Source of the DNA: Candidatus Omnitrophota bacterium
Lineage (GTDB): Bacteria; Hinthialibacterota; Hinthialibacteria; Hinthialibacterales; Hinthialibacteraceae
NCBI GenBank assembly: GCA_040755155.1
Contig: JBFMBP010000091.1
Span: 1-45,332 of the forward strand
DNA length: 45,332 bases
Reading direction: 5' to 3'
Shown in pieces: positions 1-7,714 of the stretch (its first letter is position 1; the number at the start of each line of letters is the position of its first letter). The notes under the pieces were generated by a model that had not been told where the DNA came from, did no database searches, and worked only from the letters and a program-made list of their open reading frames with translations. Made by a program: the position numbers and the translations under genes.

Positions 1-244
1 TGTTTTCTTAGGAGCAAACCACCCGCGGTTCGCGGGCTATATCAGAAAGAAACACATATAAATCGCGTTCAAGAGCCTAGTCGCTTAACGGCTCAATTAT
101 CATGGCTTACAAAAGTGTTTCAGAAGAGCAATGGATGCGTTTAACAACGCCATCCATCTTACGATTTGATGCGTTTTCTATTGCCGTTTTTAGGATCATT
201 GCATGATAGCCGATGGAGTATGATCGATTCATACAAAGAGAAAC
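1..244. other. Gene-free left edge
   Basis: No convincing gene is visible. There is a tight 6-bp hairpin (22-27 with 31-36, loop GTT) without a T-tract. A 34-codon open frame starts at about 101 but has no Shine-Dalgarno and no recognisable product. Nothing else stands out. Confidence 0.4.
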
Positions 245-271
245 GGCGGGCGAGGAAAATCCCCGCCCGCC
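245..271 (-). terminator. Rho-independent terminator of the flagellin gene
   Basis: An 8-bp GC-only stem (245-252 with 264-271, GGCGGGCG against CGCCCGCC) lies 21 bp past the flagellin stop codon. Read on the minus strand it is followed by a moderately T-rich stretch (TTTCTCTTTG). Position and shape fit an intrinsic terminator for the gene at 293-2869. Confidence 0.75.
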
Positions 272-292
272 ATGTACTCACCTTCTCTTGAC

Positions 293-2869
293 TTAGCCGA
301 GAAGTTGCAAGAATGTCTGGCTTTGGAAATTGGCCTGCGCCAGTACGGAGACGCCTGCCTGAAGCATGACCTGGTTCAAGGTGAATTTCGAGGTTTCTGT
401 TGCGATGTCGGCGTCCCGGATGCGCGATTCGGAAGCCGTCAGGTTTTCGGAAGCTACGCTCATACTAGCGACGCTGGATTCCAATCGGTTCGTAGCCGCG
501 CCGAGAATCGACCGGGTGCGGTTGACCTGGTCGAGCGCTTCGTCGGCAATTTCGATAGCTTCGTTAGCGCCTGAGAGCGTAGTTACATTGACATCCTGCA
601 CCGTGCGTCCGCTGCCCCGTCCGAATCCCAGATTATCGGCCTTCAGGTCGCCGACGGAGAAGGTGATATTTTGTCCCGCAAAGGCGCCGATCTGGAAGTT
701 CAAACCCGTATTGGTGGTGCTGATAATGGCCGTGATGCCGTTATCATCGCCCGTACCGCTCGAAGTGACGTTGACGAAGGAATCGAAGTCTACGGTCAGG
801 TAATCGGGCGCCTTGGTTGTGGTGGAAGGCGTCAGGAACACTACATCCTGCTGCCCCGGCGTGAAGGTTACGGAGGCGCCGCCATTCAGCGCGCCCACAT
901 ACGTCGTAGGGATGTTTTCGAATTTATCCGTTCCCGAAGTGAAGCCGTCGCCCACGCGGAAAGTTACTTGCGGCGTCGGAACGCCTTCGACGGTGGAAGT
1001 GGGGCCTTGCAAGGTAATCACTTGTCCCGCTTCCCCTCGGACTTCCTGCCCGCCCGCCAATTGGAACGTGGCCTGCTCGGCATAGCCTTCCTGCACCAGA
1101 GCCCCATCGTCCTGCAGCGTATAGTATTCCGTCGGCGTTGCGTCGTCCCGGTTTTGGAAAGTCAACGTGAACGCCATCTGCGAATTGGATCGCCCCACAT
1201 CGTCGACCAAACTCAAGGTGCCGCCGGGCGTATAGGTGAATATCGCATCTTCGAAGCGCGTTTGAGTTCCGTCGCTAGTACCAACGCCGGCCGTATAATC
1301 GCGCGTGCGATAATTCATTTCCTGAATCAAGCCGGAAATGGTGGAAAATTCGAAGTCGTTGAAATCGGTATCCGCTTCTTGCAGTTCCGTATTGTCCGCC
1401 GGATCGACATATGTAAACCGTCCTTGGAAGGTCGTGCCGTCGGCATTCGTTCCGTTGAGTATGATGATGTCGTTATCCCGCATCGTCTGACCGCCGGTAT
1501 AGGTGCTGCCTACAAACGAACCGTTGAGTACGAGGGTGGTCGAACTGTTGGAACCTGTCAACGTCGTCGTCCGTCCCATTCGGGAACCATTGCCGTCCAG
1601 GAAAGCGATCGTGCTTTCGATCTTTTTCTGCTGCGCGTTCTGAACGTCTTTGACTTGAATAGTAAACTCCCCTTCCCCAAACGTCGAACCCGTTATGGCC
1701 GTTACGGAATTGCCGATTTGGCCGCCGCCGGACAAAGCGGAAGCCGAGCCAATAGCGCCCGACCGCGTGACGCCGCTGGTGCTGGTGACCATAGTGCCGC
1801 TGCGCAATAGGGAAATGTTGATCGTGGATTGATTGATATACGTTCCTTCGTTGATTAAGAGAAGACGTCCGCGATTGTCGGTCGTCGCGCCGGCGAGAGT
1901 GACGGTCGTGCGGTAAGCCGTAGGCACGCTGCCGGTGGAATTTACGCCGAACAGAACCTTTTCCGCATCGTCGATGGCTTTATTAATAGCGCCGATGATC
2001 GTCTCTGGACGAGTGGACGTCGCGTTCGCCGATGTGCCCAGCGTCGATGTAGCGGCTAGGGTTACCGACCCGGCAAATGTAGTTACGCCGTCGGCGAGCA
2101 CCCCTTCGAACGATATGGTATCGTTCGCAAACATAGAAACGCCGTTGAAATAGATGCCCGTGCTGACGGCGTCCGTAGTTTGGATGGCGGCGCCGCCGAA
2201 GGAACGGCTCTGATTGAAACTAGCCAACGTGACGGCGATGTCTGTCTGGTTGCGGATTCCCGTGCTCACGATTTGCTTGTCGCCCGCCGTATCGCCCGCC
2301 ACGATCTGGGCATATCCTTGTTGAGAGAGACGAATATTCAGAAAAGCGGCTCCGCTGTCTAAGGTGCTCGCTACGGGAGAAGCGTCGATCTGAAAACCGT
2401 AGTTGGGTTGACCGTCCTTGACGGTGGATTTAATGGAGAAATCGCCGTTGAGAAGATAATTGGAACCGAAGAGAGTGGTATTGGCGATTCGAGTGATTTC
2501 GTCAATGCCTTGAAAAATTTCGTCTTGAATGGCGGCGCGCGCCTTGTAGTCGTTTGTGCCCGTGTTCGCCGCTTGTACGGCGAGTTGGCGGATGCGATTC
2601 AGCCGGTTCGTCGTTTCTTCCAGGGCCCCTTCCGCCACATTGATGAGGTTAATGCCGTCTTGCGCGTTGGTAACGGCTTGATTCAAGCCTTCCGTTTGCG
2701 TACGCAAGCGATTGGCCACGCTCATTCCGGCGGCGTCGTCGCCCGCCCGGTTGATGCGCAAGCCCGAAGAGAGGCGTTCGATGGATTTAGAAAGATTCCC
2801 GCCTACGGTATTGACGTTGCGCTGGGCGGTAAGCGCAGATATATTAGTCGCAATTTGAGTGATTGCCAT
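293..2869 (-). CDS. fliC: Flagellin with very large central variable region
   Basis: Structural subunit of the flagellar filament, exported by the flagellar type III apparatus and polymerised outside the cell. The first ~140 residues carry the flagellin D0/D1 signature (starts MAITQIATNISALTAQRNVN, then LSSGLRINRAGDDAAGMSVA). The last ~90 residues carry the C-terminal D1/D0 helices (ASENLTASESRIRDADIA, ending FLQLLG). Between them lie about 620 residues of Thr/Ser/Gly-rich beta-type sequence, so the protein is 858 residues against roughly 270-500 for common flagellins. I start it at 2869, not at an in-frame ATG 33 bp upstream, because AAGGAGG (2876-2882) sits at proper spacing and the canonical MAI start follows. 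No other flagellar gene lies in the window. It stands alone with its own promoter, leader and terminator. Confidence 0.96.
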   Translation of the reverse strand: MAITQIATNISALTAQRNVNTVGGNLSKSIERLSSGLRINRAGDDAAGMSVANRLRTQTEGLNQAVTNAQDGINLINVAEGALEETTNRLNRIRQLAVQAANTGTNDYKARAAIQDEIFQGIDEITRIANTTLFGSNYLLNGDFSIKSTVKDGQPNYGFQIDASPVASTLDSGAAFLNIRLSQQGYAQIVAGDTAGDKQIVSTGIRNQTDIAVTLASFNQSRSFGGAAIQTTDAVSTGIYFNGVSMFANDTISFEGVLADGVTTFAGSVTLAATSTLGTSANATSTRPETIIGAINKAIDDAEKVLFGVNSTGSVPTAYRTTVTLAGATTDNRGRLLLINEGTYINQSTINISLLRSGTMVTSTSGVTRSGAIGSASALSGGGQIGNSVTAITGSTFGEGEFTIQVKDVQNAQQKKIESTIAFLDGNGSRMGRTTTLTGSNSSTTLVLNGSFVGSTYTGGQTMRDNDIIILNGTNADGTTFQGRFTYVDPADNTELQEADTDFNDFEFSTISGLIQEMNYRTRDYTAGVGTSDGTQTRFEDAIFTYTPGGTLSLVDDVGRSNSQMAFTLTFQNRDDATPTEYYTLQDDGALVQEGYAEQATFQLAGGQEVRGEAGQVITLQGPTSTVEGVPTPQVTFRVGDGFTSGTDKFENIPTTYVGALNGGASVTFTPGQQDVVFLTPSTTTKAPDYLTVDFDSFVNVTSSGTGDDNGITAIISTTNTGLNFQIGAFAGQNITFSVGDLKADNLGFGRGSGRTVQDVNVTTLSGANEAIEIADEALDQVNRTRSILGAATNRLESSVASMSVASENLTASESRIRDADIATETSKFTLNQVMLQAGVSVLAQANFQSQTFLQLLG

Positions 2870-2874
2870 TTTAA

Positions 2875-2913
2875 TCCTCCTTGAGGAATTCGCTCTTAGC
2901 ATCCGATGCTAAG
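2875..2913 (-). promoter_or_regulatory. GGA-loop hairpin plus Shine-Dalgarno, CsrA-type site
   Basis: On the minus strand an 8-bp perfect stem (2906-2913 with 2895-2902, CTTAGCAT/ATGCTAAG) has a three-base loop CGG, so a GGA straddles the loop and the stem edge. About 24 nt downstream the Shine-Dalgarno AAGGAGGA contains two more GGA motifs. One GGA in a hairpin loop and one over the ribosome binding site is the layout known for CsrA repression of flagellin (hag) in Bacillus subtilis. The hairpin and motifs are seen; CsrA binding is inferred. Confidence 0.5.
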
Positions 2914-2933
2914 CATTCCAGTTTTCAGATTGC

Positions 2934-3021
2934 GGCAACCACTCTGAACGAATACTCTCGACGGCTTCTCGCCACGACCGCATGGGGGGAGAAATAGCCA
3001 AGCCTTACCTTCAGGGTTGCC
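2934..3021 (-). promoter_or_regulatory. Long hairpin in the flagellin leader
   Basis: On the minus strand GGCAACCCTGAA (3021-3010) pairs with TTCAG (2948-2944) and GGTTGCC (2940-2934), giving 12 base pairs with a 3-nt bulge. Inside it TTCTC (2993-2989) and GGC (2999-2997) pair with GAGAA and GCC (2970-2963). It sits between the tandem RNA motif and the GGA-loop hairpin. No T-tract follows, so it is not a simple terminator. Function unknown. Confidence 0.5.
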
Positions 3022-3075
3022 TTGATGTTTTGTTGTCTGGATTGATAGGGGGGTAAAACAGGAGGAATTGCCGCT

Positions 3076-3141
3076 GTGAATTCCGCATCTTCTCGTCCAA
3101 GGTTTCCGAGGCCTTTTATCCGACGGGTCGAGTAGTTTCAC
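3076..3141 (-). promoter_or_regulatory. Structured RNA motif, promoter-distal copy (R1)
   Basis: The 66-nt element folds on the minus strand into an outer helix GTGAA/TTCAC (3141-3137 with 3080-3076), a second helix CTCG-a-CC/GG-a-CGAG (3132-3126 with 3098-3092) and an apical AAGG/CCTT stem. The loops are conserved (ACCC..TCGGA, CCTCGGAAA, TGCGGAA). A second copy lies at 3260-3328. An 81-codon frame opens inside it but has no properly spaced ribosome binding site, so I read it as RNA. I do not recognise it as any known riboswitch. Confidence 0.55.
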
Positions 3142-3259
3142 CCCTATGCTTTATTCTCTTGACGTTCACCTCCTTTTAATTTTTATACTATTTTTTCCAA
3201 GGTATTAACAATGATTCGTATCTACGCGCCGCATGAAACTTCTCGCTTCGCCGGCGTTC

Positions 3260-3328
3260 GGATTAATTTTTCCGCACCCTACCAAGGTTTCCGAGGCCTT
3301 TTTTCCGATGGGTTGGATCGTTTAATCC
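3260..3328 (-). promoter_or_regulatory. Structured RNA motif, promoter-proximal copy (R2)
   Basis: Second copy of the motif at 3076-3141; a 44-nt block matches at 36 positions without gaps. The outer helix is longer, GGATTAA/TTAATCC (3328-3322 with 3266-3260). The second helix is retained as TCCaACC/GGTaGGG with one mismatch and one wobble. Compared with R1, two outer pairs and one inner pair change on both sides and still pair. Both copies lie in the transcribed leader if the sigma-28 site at 3422-3448 is the start. Confidence 0.55.
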
Positions 3329-3421
3329 AATTTTTTCGTCTTTTTTCGACTCAGCGATGCGGTTATCCATCTTCCCGCCTTGCATTCGCCTTTGAACGAA
3401 TTTTCCGCTTTGTCGTCATAG

Positions 3422-3448
3422 TTTTCGGCGCCTTGACATAAAACTTGA
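3422..3448 (-). promoter_or_regulatory. Sigma-28 (FliA) promoter for flagellin
   Basis: On the minus strand TCAAGTTT (3448-3441) is followed after exactly 11 nt by GCCGAAAA (3429-3422). The family consensus is TAAAGTTT-N11-GCCGATAA, so each box matches at 7 of 8 bases with ideal spacing. It points to the flagellin gene, the usual sigma-28 target. Transcription would start near 3415, giving a leader of roughly 545 nt. Confidence 0.75.
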
Positions 3449-3528
3449 GACTTTTTTTTCGTTTCGTTCATTAAACCTTTGAAATCTACAGCCACTCCGG
3501 AATTTGCCTCCCGGATTTCGGCGTATAA

Positions 3529-3935
3529 TGTCCCCCACAATTTAGACAGGGGATTAAGGTGGAAAATCGGTTTGCCGAGAGTAGGCAAGGAGGTTTTCCG
3601 AAATGAAGAGAATTCAAAAGAAATACGATGGAGTTTTTAAGACGAAAGTGGTTTTCGAAGCGATCCGAGGGGAGAATAGTCTGGGAGAAATAGCCACCCA
3701 ATATGGAGTTCATCCCAACCAGATCGCCCATTGGAGAAAGAAAGCCCTCAACGAGTTGCCACTCATCTTGAGCCGGAAGGGGGAGAGGAACCAGGAAGAA
3801 AAAGCCGGACTCATCGATGAATTGTACCGGCAAATCGGTCAGTTGAAGGTGGAACTGGACTGGTTGAAAAAAAAATCGCAAGGATGCGGTTGACTTGTAG
3901 AGTATTATATATTTATGACTTTTGAGGGGGGAACT
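3529..3935 (+). mobile_element. Remnant of an IS3-type insertion sequence
   Basis: An IS3-family orfA (3603-3893) is present without orfB. A possible left end begins TGTCCCCCACAATTTAGA at 3529. A degenerate match on the other strand (GTTCCCCCCTCAAAAG) ends near 3932, so only about 400 bp of an element normally 1.2-1.5 kb remain. It lies between the flagellin promoter and the end of the hybrid kinase gene. The ends are tentative and I see no target-site duplication. Confidence 0.5.
3603..3893 (+). CDS. IS3-family transposase OrfA, orphan
   Basis: A 96-residue protein with the N-terminal helix-turn-helix of IS3/IS911 OrfA (residues ~8-50, with EIATQYGVHPNQIAHWRKKA) and a C-terminal heptad region (LIDELYRQIGQLKVELDWLKKK). 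In intact elements OrfA binds the inverted repeats and is fused to the DDE-domain OrfB by -1 frameshifting on an A-rich slippery run. Here a run of nine A (3867-3875) is present, but the -1 frame closes at 3898-3900 and no OrfB follows, so the copy cannot transpose alone. GAGG upstream at about 3590 may serve as ribosome binding site. Confidence 0.85.
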   Translation: MKRIQKKYDGVFKTKVVFEAIRGENSLGEIATQYGVHPNQIAHWRKKALNELPLILSRKGERNQEEKAGLIDELYRQIGQLKVELDWLKKKSQGCG

Positions 3936-3966
3936 TCGGACTAGGAACGAAACGAATGGATATTGA

Positions 3967-6900
3967 TTATTGTTCCAAAGCTTCCTGGATTTTTTGCAAA
4001 AGGCTTTCCGAACTAAAGGGTTTTTGCAAGAATGGAAAGCGGCCTTTCAGGATGCCATTATTCGTAACGGATTTATCCGTATAGCCGGACATATAAAGCA
4101 CCTTCATATCCGGCCGAAGGTAGGTAAGGCGTTCCGATAATTCGCGTCCGTTCATTTCCGGCATGATAATATCCGTAACAAGAAGATGAATACGCCCTTG
4201 GAACTGTAGAGAAAGATTGAGGGCTTCCAATCCGCTGCGCGCCGAAATCGTTTTGTATCCGCTGTATTCCAAAATTTGGATGACGATCTCCCGCACCGAG
4301 TCTTCGTCTTCGACCACGAGCACGGTTTCTCCCGCCCCTTGGAGGGAAGATAATTGGCTGGACTCCTTCTCTAACGGAGTTTCTTCCGATCGGGGAAAGT
4401 AGATTTTGAAGGTGGTTCCAACATTCAATTCGCTATAGACCCAGATGCTTCCGCCGCTCTGTTTCACGACGCCGTAGACCGTTGAAAGCCCTAAACCCGT
4501 ACCTTTGCCCATTTCCTTTGTCGTGAAGAAGGGATCGAATATCTTATCCATCGTCGCCTGGTTCATGCCGCAGCCGTTATCCGAAACCGCTAACATCACA
4601 AAAGGACCGGGCGAAATCTCGATATGCTTCGAAGCGTATTCCTTATCTAGGATGATATTCGTCGTTTCGATCGTGAGCTTCCCCCCCTCCGGCATCGCAT
4701 CGCGAGCATTCACGGCCAAGTTCATGACAATCTGCTCGATCTGTACGGGATCGGCCTTGATGCGCCATAGCGAATCGGATAGAACCGTCGCCAGTTCGAT
4801 ATCCTCTCCAATCAGGCGGATCAGCATTTTTTTCATATTTTCGATGAGATAATTCAAATCGATCATTTCATACTTAAACGCCTGCTTGCGGCTGAAAGCG
4901 AGAAGCTGGTAAGTAAGTTCCGAAGCTCGAAGGCCAGCTTCGTGGATTCCTTGGATATGGTTCCATAGCGGATCGTCTTGGCGAAGTTGAAACATAGCGA
5001 GTTCGGAATAGCCGTTGATTACCGTAAGAATGTTGTTGAAATCGTGAGCTACGCCTCCCGCCAGCCGTCCTATCGCTTCCATTCTTTGGGCATGCATGAA
5101 CTGGGCTTCGAACGCTTTTTGCTCCGTAACGTCTTTAAGAAAACAGAGAGCGGCGGGACGTTCCCTCCAAAGGATCATGGCCAGAGAGAGTTGAACCCAT
5201 ACATCCTCGCCCGATCGGTTTTGAATTTTAAAGGGGGGAGCGATGGATGGTTTTTCGCCATGAAGGCATTTTTCGATTTTATCCAAAACGAAGGATTGGT
5301 CGTCAGGAAGAAGCAGATTGGCGAAGACCATATTCGTCAGTTCTTGCTTTGATCGCCCAGATAACTCTTGGGTCTTGCGGTTAGGAAACTCGATCTTTCC
5401 ATCCTGAACGATGAAGATCGCTTCCTCGGCGTTTTCCACCAGCAGGCGATATTGTTCTTCCGATTTTCTCAGCGCCTCCTCCGCTTCCAAACGCTTTCGT
5501 TCTTGCGCGTCTCTTTGCAATCTCGCGTTGAGGATGGGCGAAATAAAGGCGGCGATAGTCTCCAGTAAATCCTTATCTTCCTCGGTATAACTTGTTTCCT
5601 TATTGGCAAGAGAAAGCAAGCCGATCGTCTTTTGGCCAAAAAAGATTGGCGATGTAAGGAAATGATCGATGCGGATATGTCCCTCCGGCGTATGAAAGGG
5701 GCCGTCCGAATAAAAACTCGTTTTCTCTCGGATGGCGCGGCCCCAAAGGCTGCCGCCCCAAGTTTCCGGCGGAAAGACGAGAGATTTATCGGGTACTTGA
5801 CACTGTTCCCAGATATTTCTAGTCAGACTGGGCATGATCAGGTCCCCATTTTCGCCTATGAAGCCAAAAATGCCGAATGGGCTTTTCATAACGCGAAGAA
5901 CCACATCCAAAACGCATCCGTACATCTCTTCATCCGGGATGGTGAGGAAAACGTTAGCAATCTCGTTGAGGATCGTCTTTCTCTTCTCGGACCGCCTCAA
6001 GGCTTCGTCCGCGCGCTTTCGTTCGGTGATATCTACCATGACGGCGACATTGCCGGTGATGCGGCCCTCGGCGTCGTGCAAGGGCGAGGCGTAGATGCTG
6101 TAATCGATGGGAGAGCCGTCGCGTTTTCGGCGTTTGACTTCCACGCCATTCAAGGTCTTGCCCTCCCGCATCCTTTTTCGAAATTGCGCGAATTCTTCTT
6201 TTTTTTCAATGGGTACGCTGGGGAGCGGGCGGCCCATGACTTCCTGAGCGCTCCAGCCCAACATTCTCTCCGCCGCTGGATTCCAAACCGAGTGCACATT
6301 TCCGTCCAGGTCCAATCCGATAATCGCCGTCGGCGCGGCGTCGATGATAGCCCGAAGCAGATCGTTGGATCGCTGCAATTCCTTTTCCGCCTGCTTGCGT
6401 CCGGCGCGCGTGCGCAAGGCGGCGATGCCGAATGTCAAGTCATCCGCCAATTCCCCCATAAACCGGATTTCGTCCGGCGTGATCGCATTGACTTCCGCGG
6501 AATAAATCAGGAGGACGCCGAAGACATTGGCGCATTCGTCCTTCAGCGGGAGGGCGAGACTGGAGCGATAGCCGCACTGCAGGGCGTTTTCGCGCCGAGG
6601 CGCCATGAGCGCGTCCGTTTCGATATCCTGAACGTAGATTATTTTGCCGCTCCGGATGGCGATTCCGGCAGGTCCCCGGCCTCGTTCCGAGTCTTCCGAC
6701 CAACTCAGTTTGGCGCTGGAGATATATTCGCTGCCGACGCCTGCCCAGGCGGCGGGACGGATGGTCTTGGCTTCGTCTTGTTCGGCGTATCCCACCCAGG
6801 CCATGCGGTAACCGGCTTCGTCGCAAATGATCCGGCAGACTTCGTCGAGCAGCGTTTGTTCGTCAACAGCCCGCATCAAGACTTGGTTGCATTGGCTAAT

Positions 6901-7704
6901 GGCCCGCAGTTCACGATTGAGGCGGCGCAGCGTCTCCTCCGCCCGTTTTTCGTCCTCCAAAAGACTCAACAAAGCGCGGCGCGATTGTTCCGATTTTTCG
7001 AGCAGCGCTTTAATTTGCATTTCGCTCTCGCGCAACCGTACGTTCGCGTTCCGCCATTCCTCTGTGCGTTCAGCGACGCGTTCTTCCAGGGCTTCGTTGG
7101 CCAAACGCAGCGCTTCCTCCGCTTTTTGGCGCACCGCTGCTTCCTTCTCGAGTTCGTCGTAGGCTTTTTGAAGCCGCGTGCGCCCTAGAATCTCGTTTTT
7201 CAGAACCAGGGCGGCATAACAGAAGAAGATGGGCAAAGGCTGGCCCAACTCCCGCATCGCGATATGCAGACTCTCCATTTTGAACACGCCAATCAGTTCG
7301 GTACCCACAAGCAGAGGAATAGCCCACGTGTAAGCCTTCGTGAACTCGGGCGTCATCATCTTGGTATCGCTGAAAGCATGTTCGTATTCGATCGGTTCGC
7401 GCGTCTCAAAAGCCTTGATTACGAGGTCGTCGATAATCGTATCGATCTTCTGTCTGTCGCCGTTAATATCCGCATAATAAATGTCATTATCGATCTTGTA
7501 GTACAGTATGAGATTGACGCCGCCGATGACGTCGCCGACGGCGTTTAAAATATTCTCAACGAGATTTTCGAGACCGGAGACGGCGCTTATTTTGTTCATC
7601 ATGTGAACGATCAACTGGAGGTGCGATTTGTCGGCGGCGAGTTTCTTCACCCGCTCCTCTAGGTTGGCGTACTCCGCCTTGGATATTGTTATCATTTCAG
7701 CCAT
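3967..7704 (-). CDS. Hybrid sensor histidine kinase (GAF-GAF-PAS-GAF-PAS-HisKA-HATPase-REC)
   Basis: A 1245-residue soluble signal-transduction kinase with no transmembrane segment visible. Order: GAF-like domain (~30-170), coiled coil (~180-265), GAF (~275-430), PAS (~445-565), GAF (~580-740), PAS (~755-870), HisKA with phospho-accepting His in GGVAHDFNNI (~887), HATPase (N-box VNARDAM, DNGCGM, GTGLGL; ~985-1105) and a receiver domain (~1124-1243) with phosphorylatable Asp in VTDIIMPEMNG. It is the last gene of a four-gene operon and starts 10 bp after the UroD-like gene, so its input is probably tied to the corrinoid or methyl-transfer proteins upstream. No separate response regulator or DNA-binding output lies next to it. 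GAGAG precedes the start at suitable spacing. Confidence 0.93.
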   Translation of the reverse strand: MAEMITISKAEYANLEERVKKLAADKSHLQLIVHMMNKISAVSGLENLVENILNAVGDVIGGVNLILYYKIDNDIYYADINGDRQKIDTIIDDLVIKAFETREPIEYEHAFSDTKMMTPEFTKAYTWAIPLLVGTELIGVFKMESLHIAMRELGQPLPIFFCYAALVLKNEILGRTRLQKAYDELEKEAAVRQKAEEALRLANEALEERVAERTEEWRNANVRLRESEMQIKALLEKSEQSRRALLSLLEDEKRAEETLRRLNRELRAISQCNQVLMRAVDEQTLLDEVCRIICDEAGYRMAWVGYAEQDEAKTIRPAAWAGVGSEYISSAKLSWSEDSERGRGPAGIAIRSGKIIYVQDIETDALMAPRRENALQCGYRSSLALPLKDECANVFGVLLIYSAEVNAITPDEIRFMGELADDLTFGIAALRTRAGRKQAEKELQRSNDLLRAIIDAAPTAIIGLDLDGNVHSVWNPAAERMLGWSAQEVMGRPLPSVPIEKKEEFAQFRKRMREGKTLNGVEVKRRKRDGSPIDYSIYASPLHDAEGRITGNVAVMVDITERKRADEALRRSEKRKTILNEIANVFLTIPDEEMYGCVLDVVLRVMKSPFGIFGFIGENGDLIMPSLTRNIWEQCQVPDKSLVFPPETWGGSLWGRAIREKTSFYSDGPFHTPEGHIRIDHFLTSPIFFGQKTIGLLSLANKETSYTEEDKDLLETIAAFISPILNARLQRDAQERKRLEAEEALRKSEEQYRLLVENAEEAIFIVQDGKIEFPNRKTQELSGRSKQELTNMVFANLLLPDDQSFVLDKIEKCLHGEKPSIAPPFKIQNRSGEDVWVQLSLAMILWRERPAALCFLKDVTEQKAFEAQFMHAQRMEAIGRLAGGVAHDFNNILTVINGYSELAMFQLRQDDPLWNHIQGIHEAGLRASELTYQLLAFSRKQAFKYEMIDLNYLIENMKKMLIRLIGEDIELATVLSDSLWRIKADPVQIEQIVMNLAVNARDAMPEGGKLTIETTNIILDKEYASKHIEISPGPFVMLAVSDNGCGMNQATMDKIFDPFFTTKEMGKGTGLGLSTVYGVVKQSGGSIWVYSELNVGTTFKIYFPRSEETPLEKESSQLSSLQGAGETVLVVEDEDSVREIVIQILEYSGYKTISARSGLEALNLSLQFQGRIHLLVTDIIMPEMNGRELSERLTYLRPDMKVLYMSGYTDKSVTNNGILKGRFPFLQKPFSSESLLQKIQEALEQ

Positions 7705-7714
7705 AGCGCCGCTC

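Noticed and set aside
22-36. 6-bp hairpin at the left edge as a terminator
   Set aside because: No T-tract on either strand and no gene seen upstream within the window.
671-1810. Long open frame opposite the flagellin gene
   Set aside because: Arg-rich shadow of the variable flagellin region; no ribosome binding site and no family resemblance.
2896-3141. 81-codon minus-strand frame in the flagellin leader
   Set aside because: No properly spaced Shine-Dalgarno. The matching sequence in the second copy (3260-3328) reaches a stop just after the shared block, while RNA helices covary, so RNA is the better reading.
3322-3588. 88-codon minus-strand frame spanning the sigma-28 promoter and IS end
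   Set aside because: Its first third lies in IS sequence and its middle covers the promoter; no family recognised. It could be a disrupted gene end, but the evidence is thin.
5632-7188. 518-codon plus-strand frame
   Set aside because: Mirror of the hybrid kinase gene, with biased shadow composition and no start signal.
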